Source of the DNA: Streptomyces mashuensis
GTDB lineage: Bacteria; Actinomycetota; Actinomycetes; Streptomycetales; Streptomycetaceae
Assembly: GCF_014654785.1 (NCBI RefSeq)
Contig: NZ_BNBD01000001.1
Location: forward strand, 868,001-932,000
DNA length: 64,000 bases
Direction of reading: 5' to 3'
The translations under genes were made by a program, and so were the position numbers. The notes below the pieces were generated by a model. The model was not told the origin of the DNA. It ran no database searches and saw only the letters and a list, made by a program, of their open reading frames with translations. Within the stretch, counting starts at the first letter, position 1. Each line of letters starts with the position of its first letter. Shown here one piece after another: positions 29,524 through 37,778 of the stretch.

Positions 29524-31605
29524 ATGGGCACCGCCGACGCGTACCGGCCGGAGCCGGACCGGCCGGGCCCGGCCCCGTACCGGACCGGCAGCCTGCTCGA
29601 CGTGCTCAGCGTGGCCGCCGCGGTGCTCGACCGGGACGGCCGGATCGTGCTGTGGAGCCCCCAGGCCGAGGACCTGTTCGGCTGGTCCGCCGCCGAGGCG
29701 CTCGGCCGGTACGCGGCGAAGCTGCTGGTCGACGAGGCGCACCGGGACGACGTCCTGGAGCTCTTCGCCAAGGTCATGGCCGGCGGCAGCTGGGCCGGGG
29801 TGTTCCCCGCCCGGCACAAGGACGGCCGGTCCCTGCTCCTGGAGTTCCGCAACGTCCGGCTGGAGGACCAGGAGGGCGAGGTCTACGCCCTCGGCATCGC
29901 CACCGACCGCGAGGTCCTGCGGCATGTCGAGCGCGACCTGGCGCTGTCGCTGCGGCTGGTGGCGCAGTCCCCGATCGGCCTGGCCGTCCTGGACACCGGG
30001 CTGCGGTACGTCATGGTCAACCCCGCGCTCGAGCGGATGCACGGCCTGGCGGCCGGGGAGCACCTGGGGCGGACCGTGCGGGAGGCGCTGCCGTTCGTCG
30101 ACGCCGACCGCGTGGAGGCGGCCATGCGGCAGGTGCTGGCCACCGGCACACCGCTGGTGGACCAGTTCGTCGTGGGCCCCACGGCCGACCCGTCGGCCGG
30201 TGCGCGGGCGCGCCTGGTCTCGTACTACCGGCTGGAGGACCCCGGCGGCCATGAGCTGGGGCTGGCCACGTCGGTGGTGGACGTCACCGACCGGCAGCGG
30301 GCCGCCGACGAGGCCCGGCGCCGGCTGGCGCTGATCGCCGACGCGTCGGTGCTGATCGGCACCACCCTGGACCTCGACCAGACCGCCCGCGAGCTCGCCG
30401 AGGTGGTGGTGCCGGCGCTGGCCGACGTGGCCGCCGTGGACGTCCTGGACTCCGCCCTGCACGGCAACTCGGCCCCGGCCGGCGCGGAGGCCGCCGTCTT
30501 CCGGGCGCTGGCCGTTGCCGCCGCCCCCGGCGCGGAGGACGCGGCGGGCGCCGCCGACCCGCCCGGCGAGATCGCCCAGTACGCCGCCGACCGGCTGGTC
30601 ACCCGCTGCGTGCGCAGCGGCCGCCCGGTGCACCTGCCGCACGTGGCCGCCGCGGACCTGCCGCGGGTGGCGCGGGACGACACGGCCGCCGGCCGGCTGG
30701 GCCGGGCGGGCCTGCACTCGTACCTGGCGGTGCCGCTGATCGCCCGGGGCGAGGTGCTGGGCGCCCTGGACCTGAAGCGGACCCGCAACCCCGAGCCGTT
30801 CGGCGACGACGACGTGGTGCTGGCGGGCGAGCTGGCCGCCCGGGCCGCGGTCTGCATCGACAACGCCCGCTGGTACCAGCGCGAGCGCACCACCGCCGTC
30901 ACCCTCCAGCGCAACCTGCTGCCCCAGCGGCCCGAGAACCTGGTGGGCCTGGACGTCGCGTACCGGTACCAGCCGGCGGGGGCCGCCGGCCAGGTCGGCG
31001 GCGACTGGTTCGACGTCATCCCGCAGCAGGAGGGGCGCACCGCGCTGGTCGTCGGTGACGTCATGGGCAGCGGCATCACGGCCGCCGCGGCCATGGGCCA
31101 GCTGCGGACCGCCGCCCGGACGCTGGTGGAGCTGGGCCTGGACCCGGCGCAGGTGCTGAGCCACCTCGACCGCACCGCCAGTGGACTGGACCAGTCGATC
31201 GCCACGTGTCTGTACGCCCTGTACGACCACCGCGAGGGCTGGTGCCGCGTCGCCAACGCCGGCCACCTGCCGCCCGTCCTGGTGCGTCCGGGGCAGCGGC
31301 CCGTCCTGGTGGACCTGCCGACGGGCGCGCCGCTGGGCGTCGGCGGCGTCCCGTTCGAGAGCGTGGGCGTGGCCCTGGCCCCGGGGGACCGGCTGGTGCT
31401 CTACACCGACGGCCTGGTGGAGACCCGCGAGGACGCGATCGACAGCCGCCTGGAGGTCCTGGTCGACCTGCTCGCCGCCGCCCCGCCGGACCTGGAGGCC
31501 ACCTGCGACCTCCTCCTGCACGACCTGCGCGAGGACAACGACCAGGACGACGTGGCCCTGCTCATCGCGCGCGTGCGCGAGGACGGCGGCCGTGACCCGG
31601 GGTAG
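29524..31605 (+). CDS. PAS-PAS-GAF-SpoIIE (PP2C) phosphatase
   Basis: 693 residues. Two PAS domains come first: AAAVLDRDGRIVLWSPQAED at about 25-45, and a second including LAVLDTGLRYVMVNPALERM at about 150-270. A GAF domain (about 275-440, with LHSYLAVPLIARGEVLGALD) follows, then a C-terminal SpoIIE phosphatase. PP2C metal motifs are visible: QVGGDWFDV, VVGDVMGSGI, NAGHLPPVL, YTDGLVE and DDVALLIA. It should dephosphorylate an anti-anti-sigma factor in response to a ligand or redox cue. AGGGAGGACCTCGC precedes ATG 29524. The RsbW-like gene lies upstream; no STAS anti-anti-sigma gene is in the window. Confidence 0.93.
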   Translation: MGTADAYRPEPDRPGPAPYRTGSLLDVLSVAAAVLDRDGRIVLWSPQAEDLFGWSAAEALGRYAAKLLVDEAHRDDVLELFAKVMAGGSWAGVFPARHKDGRSLLLEFRNVRLEDQEGEVYALGIATDREVLRHVERDLALSLRLVAQSPIGLAVLDTGLRYVMVNPALERMHGLAAGEHLGRTVREALPFVDADRVEAAMRQVLATGTPLVDQFVVGPTADPSAGARARLVSYYRLEDPGGHELGLATSVVDVTDRQRAADEARRRLALIADASVLIGTTLDLDQTARELAEVVVPALADVAAVDVLDSALHGNSAPAGAEAAVFRALAVAAAPGAEDAAGAADPPGEIAQYAADRLVTRCVRSGRPVHLPHVAAADLPRVARDDTAAGRLGRAGLHSYLAVPLIARGEVLGALDLKRTRNPEPFGDDDVVLAGELAARAAVCIDNARWYQRERTTAVTLQRNLLPQRPENLVGLDVAYRYQPAGAAGQVGGDWFDVIPQQEGRTALVVGDVMGSGITAAAAMGQLRTAARTLVELGLDPAQVLSHLDRTASGLDQSIATCLYALYDHREGWCRVANAGHLPPVLVRPGQRPVLVDLPTGAPLGVGGVPFESVGVALAPGDRLVLYTDGLVETREDAIDSRLEVLVDLLAAAPPDLEATCDLLLHDLREDNDQDDVALLIARVREDGGRDPG

Positions 31606-31689
31606 CCCGCACTCCTCGTTGTACAGTAGGGGAATCGCCCTTGACCTGCACAAATGCGGGCAGGGAGCCTACCTTTCGGGAGTACCTCG

Positions 31690-32124
31690 ATGTACCGCAC
31701 CATGATGAAGTCGAAGATTCATCGTGCCACCGTGACCCAGGCCGATCTGCACTACGTGGGATCGCTCACCGTCGACGCGGACCTGATGGAAGCCGCCGAC
31801 CTGCTGCCCGGCGAGAAGGTCGACATCGTCGACATCAACAACGGTGCGCGGCTGTCCACCTACGTCATCGAGGGCCCCCGCGGCAGCGGGGTGATCGGGA
31901 TCAACGGCGCCGCCGCCCGCCTGATCAGCCCCGGCGACCTGGTCATCGTCATCGCCTACGGCACGATGGACGACGCCGAGGCGCGCACGTTCGAGCCGCG
32001 GGTCGTCTTCGTCGACGAGCGCAACGCCGTGGTCGACCTGGGTGCGGACCCGGCCGCGGTGCCGGAGGGGTCGGGGCTGCTGCGCGGCGACCTGGTGGCG
32101 GCCGCCGAGGCCGAGCTGGGCTGA
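31690..32124 (+). CDS. panD: Aspartate 1-decarboxylase
   Basis: 144 residues. The N-terminal [19 protein letters not shown] and the autocleavage site YVGS (Gly24-Ser25, with Ser25 becoming the pyruvoyl group) identify PanD, as do the [12 protein letters not shown] and conserved ENIxDIxNGxR-like ([13 protein letters not shown]) motifs. It makes beta-alanine from aspartate for pantothenate and CoA synthesis. ATG 31690 follows GGGAG by 8 nt. It is located away from panB/panC, as usual in Streptomyces. A palindromic terminator separates it from the convergent regulator. Confidence 0.97.
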   Translation: MYRTMMKSKIHRATVTQADLHYVGSLTVDADLMEAADLLPGEKVDIVDINNGARLSTYVIEGPRGSGVIGINGAAARLISPGDLVIVIAYGTMDDAEARTFEPRVVFVDERNAVVDLGADPAAVPEGSGLLRGDLVAAAEAELG

Positions 32125-32158
32125 GCAGGGCTGAGCGGGGAACAACCGGTAATCGCTG

Positions 32159-32182
32159 GTGCGGGCGCCGCGGCGCCCGCAC
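32159..32182. terminator. Terminator between panD and the EspR-like gene
   Basis: GTGCGGGCGCC and GGCGCCCGCAC form an 11-bp perfect repeat around GC, between two convergent genes; it can serve both strands. Confidence 0.75.
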
Positions 32183-32183
32183 G

Positions 32184-32642
32184 TCAGTGTGCGGCGGGGG
32201 GCTCCGGCGACTGGCCGTTCCGGCTGGTCGGGAGGCCCTCCAACTCGCGTACCCGCTCGATGACCTCGTTGATCGACTGAAGGCTCCGCGAGGACAGGCC
32301 CGCCGCGCGCAGCGCCACCCGCTGCACCTGGGTGTCGCGGAGCGCCACGAGCAGGCCCAGGTCGGCGTTGACCTCCTCGGTCACCTTGTCGTCGAAGAAG
32401 TAGGCCGGAGGTACGCCGAAGAACTTCGCCAGCGCTTCCACGTGACGGAGCGTCGGATTGGTCCGCTGGCCCCTGCGCAGCAGCCAGATGTAGCTGCCCG
32501 AGATCGACACGCCTCCGGCGGTGATCGCGCGCGCCACCTCTTCCGTGCTGTACGGCTCCCGTCCTGCCGGTACCACCGTCCGGAACAGGTGGTTGAGTTT
32601 GTCGGCCAGTGTTTGCCCGGCCGTGGCGTCGGGTTCGTTCAT
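32184..32642 (-). CDS. EspR-like XRE-family regulator
   Basis: 152 residues. The layout follows mycobacterial EspR: LADKLNHLFRTVVPAGREPY, then a helix-turn-helix with SGSYIWLLRRGQRTNPTLRH, the FFGVPPAYFFDD segment, and a C-terminal helical dimerisation region (GLLVALRDTQVQRVALRAAG). EspR is a nucleoid-associated global regulator; here the targets are unknown. GGAGGTGCGATC precedes ATG 32642. A clear paralogue at 59929-60411 sits next to an ImmA/IrrE gene, whereas this copy is alone. It is divergent from the ParB-like regulator gene. Confidence 0.88.
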   Translation of the reverse strand: MNEPDATAGQTLADKLNHLFRTVVPAGREPYSTEEVARAITAGGVSISGSYIWLLRRGQRTNPTLRHVEALAKFFGVPPAYFFDDKVTEEVNADLGLLVALRDTQVQRVALRAAGLSSRSLQSINEVIERVRELEGLPTSRNGQSPEPPAAH

Positions 32643-32717
32643 GATCGCACCTCCCTCCGCGGCCAATCTAGCTTACGGGGGAGGGGGTCGGTCCATGTCC
32701 CGTTGGACTCAATGCGG

Positions 32718-32747
32718 TTGACAGCGCACATGCTCACTGCCTAGCGT
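32718..32747 (+). promoter_or_regulatory. Housekeeping-type promoter giving a leaderless transcript
   Basis: TTGACA at 32718-32723, an 18-nt spacer and TAGCGT at 32742-32747. The predicted start of transcription falls on or next to GTG 32753. This is the classical arrangement for a leaderless mRNA, and explains the lack of a Shine-Dalgarno sequence there. Confidence 0.8.
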
Positions 32748-32752
32748 CCTGG

Positions 32753-33805
32753 GTGTCGGAGGATCGACTGGTGTTGGACCCCTTCGAAAGAAGGGCCGCA
32801 CACCAGTTGGCGGGGGAGGGGGATGACGTGACGGTTCCGCAGCCGGAACAGTGCATCACCGTGGTCCCTGTCGACTCGCTGCTGCCGGGGGAGTCCCCCC
32901 GGCTGGCCGGCGAGGATCCCCGGCACGTCCAGCGGCTCGCCCGGCTGGACGGAGCACTGCCCCCCATCGTCGTCCACCGCGCCACCGCGCGGGTCGTCGA
33001 TGGTATGCACCGGCTGCGAGCCGCTCGTCTACGGGGGGATGAGCGGATCGCGGTCCGGTACTGGGACGGCAGTCAGGAGGACGCCTTCGTCTACGCGGTC
33101 CAGGCCAACAGCCGGGACGGACTGCCCCTGACCCAGGCCGACCGGTCGGCCGCCGCCGAGCGCATCATCCTCAGCCATCCGCACTGGTCGGACCGGCTGA
33201 TCGCCTCGGCGGCCGGCCTGGCCGCCAGCACCGTCTCCGCCCTGCGCAGACGCACGGCGGACCGGGCGCCGCAGGTCACGGTGCGCGTCGGCCGCGACGG
33301 CCGGGTACGGCCGCTCAACGCCGCCGAGGGCCGGCGCCGTGCCGGTGCCCTCATCGCCGCCCGGCCGCACGCCGGCCTCCGCGAGATCGCGGACAGCGCC
33401 GGCATCGCCGTGGGCACCGCCCGCGACGTACGGCTGCGGCTGCGCCGCGGCCAGGACCCGGTGCCGAAGAAGCTGCGCGACGCGGAGAGCCGCGAGACCA
33501 CCGGGCCCGTCCGGCGGACGGCCACCGACCGCGCCACCGCCGCCGGGAGCCCGGCCCGGCCGGTCGTGACCGCCGTGGGCGAACCACCGCTGCGCAGGCT
33601 CCGGTCCGACCCCTCGCTGCGCCTCACCGAGGGCGGCCGGGCCCTGCTCCAGCTGCTCAGCGCGCACGCCATCAGCGGCGACCGGTGGCGGCGCCTGCTC
33701 GACGCCGTTCCCGACCACCGCCGTTCGACGGTGGCGCAGGCGGCCCGGCTGTGCGCCGAGTCGTGGCTGCGCTTCGCCGTCGAACTGGAACGCCGCGCGA
33801 TGTAA
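32753..33805 (+). CDS. ParB-like/StrR-like transcriptional regulator
   Basis: 350 residues. A ParB/Srx-type N-terminal domain (about 35-130: VVPVDSLLPGESPRLAGEDP, LPPIVVHRATARVVDGMHRL, VQANSRDGLPLTQADR) is followed by helix-turn-helix segments (IASAAGLAASTVSALRRRT; IADSAGIAVGTARDVRLRLR). This is the layout of StrR-type activators of antibiotic clusters rather than of chromosome-segregation ParB. GTG 32753 was kept because a consensus promoter ends six bases upstream. An alternative GTG at 32828 has a GGGGGAGGGGG ribosome-binding site, so two translation starts are possible. The SARP gene follows within about 100 bp, an unusual regulator pairing with no biosynthetic genes nearby. Confidence 0.85.
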   Translation: MSEDRLVLDPFERRAAHQLAGEGDDVTVPQPEQCITVVPVDSLLPGESPRLAGEDPRHVQRLARLDGALPPIVVHRATARVVDGMHRLRAARLRGDERIAVRYWDGSQEDAFVYAVQANSRDGLPLTQADRSAAAERIILSHPHWSDRLIASAAGLAASTVSALRRRTADRAPQVTVRVGRDGRVRPLNAAEGRRRAGALIAARPHAGLREIADSAGIAVGTARDVRLRLRRGQDPVPKKLRDAESRETTGPVRRTATDRATAAGSPARPVVTAVGEPPLRRLRSDPSLRLTEGGRALLQLLSAHAISGDRWRRLLDAVPDHRRSTVAQAARLCAESWLRFAVELERRAM

Positions 33806-33910
33806 CGGCGCGGACCCGGGTGGCGCTGTGGAAGACGAACAACCATGCGGGCCGCGTGCCCGGAGTGGACGGACGTGCGCGGCGAGCGCCGCAGGTTACG
33901 GGGGCCGGCA

Positions 33911-34765
33911 GTGAGCACTGTACGAGCCGTGGGCAACGACTCGCGGACGATCGCCTTCTCTCTACTGGGGCCGCTGACGGCCAGCGTGGGCGAGGAGCCC
34001 GTCGCCATCGAGGGCCGCCGGCAGCGCGTGGTGCTGGCGCTGCTGGTGCTGGCCCGGGGCCGGGCCGTCCCGGCGGACGTGCTGGCCCGCGCGGTCTGGG
34101 GCGAGCACCCGCCGGTGTCCGCCCGTACGCATCTCGCGCTGTGCGTCCGCGCGTTGCGCCGGGCCTTCCGCGCCGCCGGCCACCCGGGACCCCTCATCAC
34201 CACGGCCCACCCCGGCTACCGGCTGCACACCGACGGCGTGGGCGTGGACGCCCAGGACTTCGAGGCCCTCGTCGACGCGGCCTGCGAGGCCGCCGGGCGC
34301 AGCGACCGCGAGGAGACCGCCGCCCTGTGCCGCCGGGCCTTGGCCCTGTGGAAGGGCCCGGCCCTGGAGGACGCGGGCGGCAGGGTGGCCGGCCCGGACG
34401 CCCGCCACCTGGAGGAACGGCGCCGCACGGCCTGCGAGGTCCTGCTGGCCATCGGCCGCCGCCAGGCCGAGGACGGCTACTTCGAGGAGGCCGAGGACAG
34501 CCTCCGCGACGCCGCCGCGGCGGCCGACGCCATGGCCGAACCCTGCCTGGCCGCCGAGGCCCACCTCGCCCTCGCCCGCCTCTGCGGCACGCTGTACCGC
34601 ACCGCGGAGGCCCGCCGCCACCTGTGGTCGGCGACCTGCGCCTTCCGCGTGGCGGGCCTCGCCACGGGCGAGGCCCGCGCGGAAGCGGAAGCCCTCCGCC
34701 TCACGGAACGCCCCACGGCGGCCCTGGGACCGCTGGGCCTGATCCCACGCCAGTCGAAGAGGTGA
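33911..34765 (+). CDS. AfsR/SARP-family regulator
   Basis: 284 residues. An OmpR-like winged helix occupies about residues 12-105 (IAFSLLGPLTASVGEEPVAI, QRVVLALLVLARGRAVPADV, WGEHPPVSARTHLALCVRAL). A bacterial transcriptional activator domain follows (about 112-250: ALVDAACEAAGRSDREETAA, ALWKGPALEDAGGRVAG). There is no ATPase domain, so it is a small SARP. These proteins activate secondary-metabolite genes through direct heptameric repeats. GTG 33911 has GGGGG 7 nt upstream. No biosynthetic cluster is in the window, so its targets are elsewhere. Confidence 0.88.
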   Translation: MSTVRAVGNDSRTIAFSLLGPLTASVGEEPVAIEGRRQRVVLALLVLARGRAVPADVLARAVWGEHPPVSARTHLALCVRALRRAFRAAGHPGPLITTAHPGYRLHTDGVGVDAQDFEALVDAACEAAGRSDREETAALCRRALALWKGPALEDAGGRVAGPDARHLEERRRTACEVLLAIGRRQAEDGYFEEAEDSLRDAAAAADAMAEPCLAAEAHLALARLCGTLYRTAEARRHLWSATCAFRVAGLATGEARAEAEALRLTERPTAALGPLGLIPRQSKR

Positions 34766-34779
34766 GGCGGGGCTGTCTC

Positions 34780-35712
34780 TCAGCCCAGTTCCTCCGCCGC
34801 CGGGTACGACGTCTGCGCGCCCGGGCGCGTGACCGACACGGCCGCCACGCGCACGGCCAGGCGTGCCGCCTCGCCGAGGCGGTCCCCCTGGGCGAGGCGC
34901 CAGGCCAGGGCGCCGGTGAAGGCGTCGCCGGCGCCGGTCGTGTCGACGGCCTCCGCCGGGACGCCCGGCACGGTGGTGGCGCCCTCGTCGTCCAGGGTCA
35001 GCGCGCCGTCGGCGCCGAGGGTGACGACCACCGAGCGGGCGCCCCGGCGGCGCAGGGCGTGGGCCCGGTCGGCGGGGGAACCGTCCGCCACGCCGGACAG
35101 CAGACGGGCCTCGTGCTCGTTGACCACCAGTGGGTCCGCCGCCGTCAGCAGGTCGTGCGGCAGGTCGTGCGGTGGCACCGGTGACGGGTTGAGGACCACG
35201 CGCGTGCCGGCGCGGCGGGCCGCCCTCGCCGCCGCGGCCGTCGTCTCCCACGGCACTTCGCCCTGCAGGCTCAGCACGGCCGAGTCCGCGATCAGCGCGT
35301 CGGCCGCGGCCACGTCCTCCGGCGACAGCCGCGCGTTGGCGCCCGGCGACACCACGATCGCGTTGTCCCCGTCCGGGCCGACCACGATCATCGCCGTGCC
35401 GGTGCGGGCGCCCGCTTCGACGCGTACGTGCCCCACGTCCGTGCCCGCCGCGCGCTGCGCCTCCAGCAGCAGCTCCCCGTACGCGTCGTCGCCCACCCGT
35501 GCCAGCAGCGTCGTCCGCGCACCGAGGCGCGCGGCCGCCGCGGCCTGGTTGGCGCCCTTGCCGCCGGGGGACTCCACGAGGTCCGAGCCCGGCACGGTCT
35601 CGCCCGGCCCCGGCCGCCGCCCGACCCGGACCGTCAGGTCGGCGTTGGCCGACCCCACCACCAGCACGTCGTAGCGCCGTCCGCCGTTCGTCATCGGCAC
35701 CGTCCTCGTCAT
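34780..35712 (-). CDS. rbsK: Ribokinase (PfkB family)
   Basis: 310 residues. Signature motifs are GSANADLTVRVGRRPGPGET, SPGGKGANQAAAAARLGA (first PfkB signature), NPSPVP, VVNEHEARLL, and DTTGAGDAFTGALAWRLAQG (second PfkB signature with the catalytic Asp). It phosphorylates D-ribose with ATP. GAAGGTGG precedes ATG 35712; ATG 35694 is an internal alternative. No ribose transporter genes adjoin it. The 3' end faces the SARP gene with a 14-bp gap and no obvious terminator. Confidence 0.9.
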   Translation of the reverse strand: MTRTVPMTNGGRRYDVLVVGSANADLTVRVGRRPGPGETVPGSDLVESPGGKGANQAAAAARLGARTTLLARVGDDAYGELLLEAQRAAGTDVGHVRVEAGARTGTAMIVVGPDGDNAIVVSPGANARLSPEDVAAADALIADSAVLSLQGEVPWETTAAAARAARRAGTRVVLNPSPVPPHDLPHDLLTAADPLVVNEHEARLLSGVADGSPADRAHALRRRGARSVVVTLGADGALTLDDEGATTVPGVPAEAVDTTGAGDAFTGALAWRLAQGDRLGEAARLAVRVAAVSVTRPGAQTSYPAAEELG

Positions 35713-36071
35713 CGGTGTCGCACCACCTTCGCCTCACGGATTCGCGATCACCCGCATTCTCGCCGCTGCCCGTCGCTGCCCGCCGCCGACCGCCCCCGTC
35801 ACCCGTACGGCCGACGTCCGGCCGGGCCCGGCACAGGCCCGGACGGCCCAGTTCCGGCCGGTTCCGGCAGGTCATCGCGGTGCGTGAAGGAGCCGCTGCC
35901 CCGAGTCGCGCGACATGCGGGCGGGGGTGATCCTGGGCACGACCGTGGCCGATACGGCCGGCCCGGCACCGGGTTTCCGGCGCCGTTTGCGATCGGGGCG
36001 CGAGGGCAGCCGCCCTCCCGGAAGGCGCCCGGCCGGCAGGCACTCCTTGACGCACGAGCGAGGGGACATCC
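35713..36071. other. Intergenic region between ribokinase and sigma factor genes
   Basis: About 359 bp containing the divergent promoters. I see a short CCGGGCC/GGCCCGG repeat near 35825-35845 and a TTGACG close to the sigma gene start, but no promoter I can defend and no gene. Confidence 0.4.
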
Positions 36072-36899
36072 GTGACCATGGCTGACACAACGCTCTCCGC
36101 CTCCCCGGCCGGCCCCCGGGCCGCCTCCCCGGCCGGCCCCCCGGGACGGGCCCCCTCCCCGCCGTCCGGCGACTTCGACCGCCTGGCCGCACTGCCGGCC
36201 GGCCCGGAGCGCGACCGGCTGCGCCAGGAGATCATCGCGGCCTGGCTGCCCATGGCCGACCGCATCAGCCTGCGGTTCCGCAAGTCCGGCGAGAGCCTCG
36301 CCGACCTGCGGCAGGTGGCCGCGCTCGCCCTGGTCCACGCCGTGGACCGGTTCGACCCGCGGCGCGGCTACGCGTTCGAGTCGTTCGCCATCCCCACCAT
36401 CAACGGCGAACTGAAGCGGCACGTCCGCGACCACGTCTGGTCCCTGCACATACCGCGCCGCGACCAGGAGCTGCGCGCCACCGTGCGCGCCGCGCGCACT
36501 CGGCTGGAACAGACCGGGGCGGGCTCGGAGGTCACCGTCGCCGAGCTGGCCGCCGAGACCGGCCTCTCGGAGGACGAGGTGCGGCGCGGCCTGGACGCGG
36601 ACGGCGTGCACTACACGCTCTCCCTCGACCACCCCGTCGCCGGCGCCGACGAGCTGCCGCTCGCCGACACCCTCGGGCGGGCCGACCTCGCGCTGGACCT
36701 GGTCGTGGACCGGCAGTCGCTCAAGCCGCTGCTGGCCGCACTGCCCGAGCGGGAGAAATACGTTCTCTACTGGCGCTTCTTCGGCAATCTCACACAGAAG
36801 CAGATAGGCGCCCGGCTCGGTGTCTCCCAGATGCAGATTTCCCGCATTCTCACCCGCACCTGCGCCCGGCTGCGCCAGCAGTTGCTCGCCACGGCCTGA
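36072..36899 (+). CDS. RNA polymerase sigma factor, SigB/SigF/SigG subfamily
   Basis: 275 residues. A Pro/Ala-rich 35-residue N-terminus precedes sigma regions 2 (LADLRQVAALALVHAVDRFD, AFESFAIPTINGELKRHVRD), 3 (VTVAELAAETGLSEDEVRRG) and 4 (LPEREKYVLYWRFFGNLTQK, GVSQMQISRILTRTCARLRQ). This is the subfamily controlled by RsbW-type anti-sigma factors, used in Streptomyces for osmotic stress and sporulation. GTG 36072 is spaced best from GAGGGGAC; ATG 36078 is an alternative. There is no adjacent anti-sigma gene, but an RsbW-like gene lies 7 kb away. The chaplin gene nearby is a possible target. Confidence 0.93.
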   Translation: MTMADTTLSASPAGPRAASPAGPPGRAPSPPSGDFDRLAALPAGPERDRLRQEIIAAWLPMADRISLRFRKSGESLADLRQVAALALVHAVDRFDPRRGYAFESFAIPTINGELKRHVRDHVWSLHIPRRDQELRATVRAARTRLEQTGAGSEVTVAELAAETGLSEDEVRRGLDADGVHYTLSLDHPVAGADELPLADTLGRADLALDLVVDRQSLKPLLAALPEREKYVLYWRFFGNLTQKQIGARLGVSQMQISRILTRTCARLRQQLLATA

Positions 36900-36948
36900 G
36901 CGCCATTCCTGTCATTCCTGAAGCGTGATTTGAGGCAGGCGAAACACC

Positions 36949-37170
36949 ATGACATCAGAGCATTCAGGGCTCACCCCGGATCTGCCGCCGATCGTGGAGA
37001 TCCCCGACCTGCCCCTCTCGGGGGAGGGGCACGGCGAACAGGGGGACCCCGCCGCGGGCAGCGGACGCGGCAGTGGGCACGGCGGCGCGCACGGCAGCGG
37101 ATACGGCAGTGGCGCCCATCAGGGTGCTGATGGGCGCCACGGTCGCGCGGGGGAGGGGTCCGGCGGCTGA
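36949..37170 (+). CDS. Small Gly/Ser/His-rich protein (uncertain gene)
   Basis: A 73-codon frame starting at ATG 36949, 49 bp after the sigma factor stop, with a GAGGCAGG-like site upstream. The first 25 residues (PDLPPIVEIPDLPLSGEG) look protein-like. The rest is a GSGHGG/GSGYGSG low-complexity repeat. A perfect 14-bp hairpin lies inside its 3' part, so the frame may be accidental or may run through the sigma operon terminator. No family recognised. Confidence 0.35.
   Translation: MTSEHSGLTPDLPPIVEIPDLPLSGEGHGEQGDPAAGSGRGSGHGGAHGSGYGSGAHQGADGRHGRAGEGSGG
37109..37140 (+). terminator. Perfect 14-bp hairpin downstream of the sigma factor gene
   Basis: GTGGCGCCCATCAG and CTGATGGGCGCCAC with a GGTG loop. 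Probably the sigma factor transcript terminator, although it lies within the small Gly-rich frame. Confidence 0.75.
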
Positions 37171-37237
37171 CTGCGACCCGGTTCCCCGCGCGGGCGCGCT
37201 GTCCGGCTGTGACGCGCGCGCCTGGGGGGGCAAGAAC

Positions 37238-37477
37238 TCAGTCGTTGACGCAGACGTTGCCGAACGTGGGGTTCAGCAGCCCGACGATGTCGATCGTGTT
37301 CCCGCAGAGGTTGATCGGGACGTGGATCGGGATCTGAATTACGTTGCCGGAGACGACGCCGGGGGAGCCGACGGCCGCACCCTGCGCGCCGGCGTCGGCG
37401 GAGGCAACACCGGCGGCACCGCTGATGGCGGTACCGGCGGCAGCGGTCAGGATGGCTGCCTTGGCGATACGCGACAT
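37238..37477 (-). CDS. Short chaplin (hydrophobic cell-surface protein)
   Basis: 79 residues. A signal peptide (MSRIAKAAILTAAAGTAISG, cleavage near ASA/DAG at about 28) releases a mature protein of about 50 residues with one chaplin domain. The domain shows AVGSPGVVSGNVIQIPIHVP, INLCGN and NPTFGNVCVND, with the two conserved cysteines. There is no sortase signal, so it is a short chaplin (ChpD-H type). It would self-assemble as amyloid on aerial hyphae and spores to lower surface tension. AAAGG precedes ATG 37477. This gene strongly supports a Streptomyces origin. Confidence 0.95.
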   Translation of the reverse strand: MSRIAKAAILTAAAGTAISGAAGVASADAGAQGAAVGSPGVVSGNVIQIPIHVPINLCGNTIDIVGLLNPTFGNVCVND

Positions 37478-37483
37478 GGTCAA

Positions 37484-37778
37484 ACCTTTCTAAGGGGTGT
37501 TGAGACGCAATTGTGGCGGCTGTTTTGTGGCAGGTGCGCACAATAAGGTGGAACCGGGCATCAATTAACCCGGAGAGCCCAATAAGTCGGATGTAATGCA
37601 GAATCGGGAAATCGGGCGGAAAAACACTCCGGGCGCCGTTGCCGGCCCGCCCCCACGGGCCGGGGCCCCGGCCGCCCCCTCCTGCCCCGCCCGCCACCGG
37701 GTTTGGCGCTCCCGCGCTCTGCTACGTACAGTTCACCGGAAGGCTTGTAGAACATAAGGACTGGAAACGACAGCGGCC
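37484..37778. other. Divergent promoter region between chaplin and SDR genes
   Basis: About 295 bp, locally AT-rich near 37500-37610. A CCGGG/CCCGG short repeat flanks CATCAATTAA near 37560. No gene seen. It should hold the developmentally controlled chaplin promoter. Confidence 0.4.

Noticed and set aside
32753..34765. StrR-like and SARP regulators taken as the control end of an antibiotic gene cluster.
   Set aside because: No PKS, NRPS, terpene or RiPP biosynthetic genes lie on either side within the window.
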